The position numbers were made by a program, and so were the translations under genes. The notes under the pieces were generated by a model. That model saw only the letters and a list, made by a program, of their open reading frames with translations. It was not told the origin of the DNA and ran no database searches. From Bacteroidota bacterium (GTDB lineage: Bacteria; Bacteroidota; Bacteroidia; Flavobacteriales; Flavobacteriaceae), in the NCBI GenBank assembly GCA_004356305.1, contig SMXJ01000033.1:1-33820 (forward strand): 33,820 nt of DNA, written 5' to 3'. Shown here piece after piece: positions 32,253-33,820 of this stretch. Positions within the stretch are counted from its first letter, which is position 1. The number at the start of each line of letters is the position of its first letter.

Positions 32253-32534
32253 ATGGGAATACTAAAAACACGTAAGAACAAAAAGTTTAATTACGAACCG
32301 AGGTATTATAAATCGTCTAAAGAAGGAAGTCCATTTGAAATGGAGCACATATTCGATAAATATCGAAAGACTGTGGGAAGTGAAGGTGGCTGGAAAACCA
32401 AATTTGGAAATGCAATTCAAGACCTTCGAGTAGGGTCTGATCGTCGAGGAAGACTCACCATCATTGCTGTAATTTTAATACTCATTTTATTGTTTCTGTA
32501 TATAATTGACTTCGATTTAACTATTTTTACCTAA
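32253..32534 (+). CDS. small conserved membrane protein of unknown function
   Basis: A 93-residue protein, MGILKTRKNK..., with a basic N-terminal 65 residues containing KFNYEPRYYKSSKEGSPFEM and a run of charged residues (KFGNAIQDLRVGSDRRGR), then one C-terminal hydrophobic helix near residues 69-85 (IIAVILILILLFLYII). No enzyme motif is visible. Homologues next to ribH have, as I recall, sometimes been labelled riboflavin synthase subunit beta, which the sequence does not support. It lies 94 bases after ribH and 9 bases before mutL, so it is probably co-transcribed with mutL. The ATG at 32253 is chosen over a TTG at 32238 that would lie in a promoter box. Confidence 0.8.
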   Translation: MGILKTRKNKKFNYEPRYYKSSKEGSPFEMEHIFDKYRKTVGSEGGWKTKFGNAIQDLRVGSDRRGRLTIIAVILILILLFLYIIDFDLTIFT

Positions 32535-32543
32535 GCCCTTTCA

Positions 32544-33820
32544 ATGGCAGATATCATTCAGTTATTACCCGATCACGTTGCCAACCAAATCGCGGCAGGA
32601 GAAGTGGTGCAACGTCCGGCTTCCGTAGTAAAGGAATTACTAGAAAATGCCATAGATGCGAATGCCACAGAAGTAAAATTGGTGATAAAAGATGCCGGGA
32701 AAACGTTGATACAAGTCATTGATAATGGGGATGGAATGAGCGATACCGATGCTCGTCTCAGCTTTGAACGTCACGCGACTTCCAAAATTAAAACGGCAGA
32801 CGATCTTTTCAATATACACACTAAAGGATTTCGGGGTGAGGCATTGGCTTCCATAGCCGCAATTGCTCATGTCGAGTTGAGAACCAAAACTCATTCTTCG
32901 GAAATAGGCACAAAAATTACCATTGAAGGGAGTGAGGTAACCTCTCAAGTGTCTGCCGTTGTTCCCAATGGCGCTACAATTTCAGTAAAAAATCTTTTTT
33001 ACAATATACCGGCACGCCGTAACTTTTTAAAAAGCAATACCGTGGAGTTTCGTCATATTATTGACGAATTTCATCGCATTGCTTTAGCACATCCGCAAGT
33101 TGCATTTGTGATGATCCATAACGGGAGTGATGTTTTTAATCTTCCATCCAGCAATGTAAGACAGCGTATAGTGAATATCTTCGGAAATAAAACCAATGAA
33201 AAATTGGTGCCCGTCTCTGAAGAGACCGATATCGTAAAAGTAAGTGGCTTTATTTTCAAGCCAGAATTCGCCAAAAAGAGTAGGGGGGAACAATTTTTTT
33301 TTGTGAATGACCGTTTTATCAAAAGCCCCTATTTACACCATGCCATGTCCACTGCATTTGAGGGATTGGTGAAAGACAACAGCCATCCGGGGTATTTTCT
33401 ATTCCTGAACGTGGATCCCAAATCTATCGATATCAATATTCATCCTACCAAGACAGAGATCAAATTTGAAGATGAGCACACCATCTATGCCATGCTGCGG
33501 GCGACTGTAAAACACAGTTTAGGGCAGTTTAGCGTTGCGCCGGTCCTGGATTTCAACAAAGAGGGCGATTTCGATACACCCTACGCTTACAGCAAGAAAT
33601 CGCCTGTGAATCCTTCCATTGATGTGGATAGAAGTTTTAATCCGTTTGAGGAAGACTCAAAATCTAGGCATGGGAATGGTCATTTCGCTATGAAGAAGCA
33701 GAAATCATCTTCCCGGGAATCGCTGTATACCGAATTGCAGGAAAGCGGTCTATCTCAAGGAACTTCTTCTGTTCTCGGATTGAGTTCATTCGAGGTGGAG
33801 TTGGAAAGCGAAGTAATTAC
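32544..33820 (+). CDS. mutL: DNA mismatch repair protein MutL (runs off right edge)
   Basis: The first 425 residues are in the window and open throughout; the C-terminal dimerisation domain lies beyond it. The GHKL ATPase motifs are clear: ELLENAIDANA (the catalytic Glu and the Mg-binding Asn), DNGDGM, and TKGFRGEALASIAAIA. They are followed by FYNIPARRNFL and HPTKTEIKF, which mark the second half of the N-terminal domain. Residues after about 330 begin the poorly conserved linker. MutL couples MutS mismatch recognition to strand cleavage. The ATG at 32544 follows the 93-aa gene by 9 bases. Confidence 0.95.
   Translation, partial: MADIIQLLPDHVANQIAAGEVVQRPASVVKELLENAIDANATEVKLVIKDAGKTLIQVIDNGDGMSDTDARLSFERHATSKIKTADDLFNIHTKGFRGEALASIAAIAHVELRTKTHSSEIGTKITIEGSEVTSQVSAVVPNGATISVKNLFYNIPARRNFLKSNTVEFRHIIDEFHRIALAHPQVAFVMIHNGSDVFNLPSSNVRQRIVNIFGNKTNEKLVPVSEETDIVKVSGFIFKPEFAKKSRGEQFFFVNDRFIKSPYLHHAMSTAFEGLVKDNSHPGYFLFLNVDPKSIDINIHPTKTEIKFEDEHTIYAMLRATVKHSLGQFSVAPVLDFNKEGDFDTPYAYSKKSPVNPSIDVDRSFNPFEEDSKSRHGNGHFAMKKQKSSSRESLYTELQESGLSQGTSSVLGLSSFEVELESEVI

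Noticed and set aside
1..33820. A new defence, mobile or secondary-metabolite system
   Set aside because: No integrase, transposase, toxin-antitoxin pair, nuclease cluster, or assembly-line enzyme is visible. The whole window consists of ordinary flavobacterial core genes plus a few family-level unknowns.

Overview
The window looks like chromosomal core DNA of a marine-type member of the Flavobacteriaceae (phylum Bacteroidota). The reasons are an A+T-rich sequence, the gliding gene gldI, an OstA-like protein of the Bacteroidota type, DUF3810 and DUF349 proteins, and intergenic matches to the Bacteroidota sigma factor consensus (TTTG, about 19 nt, TAnnTTTG) with no Shine-Dalgarno-like leaders in the gene starts I examined. 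I find no tRNA, rRNA, transposase, phage gene, CRISPR array or recognisable defence system. Coding density is very high, and no gap between genes exceeds about 170 bases.

Layout. Positions 1-24378 are a continuous run of minus-strand genes, listed here in the order of transcription (right to left). A DUF3810 membrane metallopeptidase-like gene stands alone. Next is a tightly packed cluster of a 985-aa double amidohydrolase, a 430-aa amidohydrolase-like protein, an SRPBCC/AHSA1 protein and a six-hairpin-glycosidase-like lipoprotein. Then come a SpoU/TrmH RNA methyltransferase, an M48 (Ste24-like) membrane peptidase, a bifunctional RelA/SpoT (p)ppGpp enzyme, a Fur-family regulator and purA, closed by a hairpin terminator. 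An OstA/LptA-like export protein with an apparent TTG start precedes a class III aminotransferase. The left end is an operon of a TPR protein, two back-to-back DUF368 (PopT-like) transporters, aroE, a DUF349 protein and a zinc-ribbon methyltransferase that runs off the left edge.

Positions 24526-33820 are mixed. pepD (+) converges on a minus operon nrnA-gldI-cyclophilin/FKBP fusion, with a shared bidirectional terminator. nrnA diverges from ndk (+). ndk converges on the minus pair recF-DUF721 (DciA-like). recF diverges from a plus operon of a YfgM-like TPR membrane protein and ribH, followed by a 93-aa membrane protein and mutL, which runs off the right edge.

How the genes work together. Envelope functions dominate: lipid carrier recycling (DUF368 pair), LPS-type transport (OstA), lipoprotein prolyl isomerases linked to gliding (gldI and its neighbour), and membrane peptidases. 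The rest is housekeeping: stringent response with purine synthesis (rel-fur-purA), the shikimate pathway, riboflavin, nucleotide pools and DNA repair or replication (recF, DciA-like, mutL). I see no new multi-gene system with confidence. The features most worth following up are the amidohydrolase domains that have lost their metal ligands, the DUF368 doublet, the cyclophilin-FKBP fusion beside gldI, the recF-DciA pair, two genes whose -7 box lies exactly 4 nt before the ATG (possible leaderless mRNAs), and a TTGTTAACAA palindrome found in two intergenic regions.
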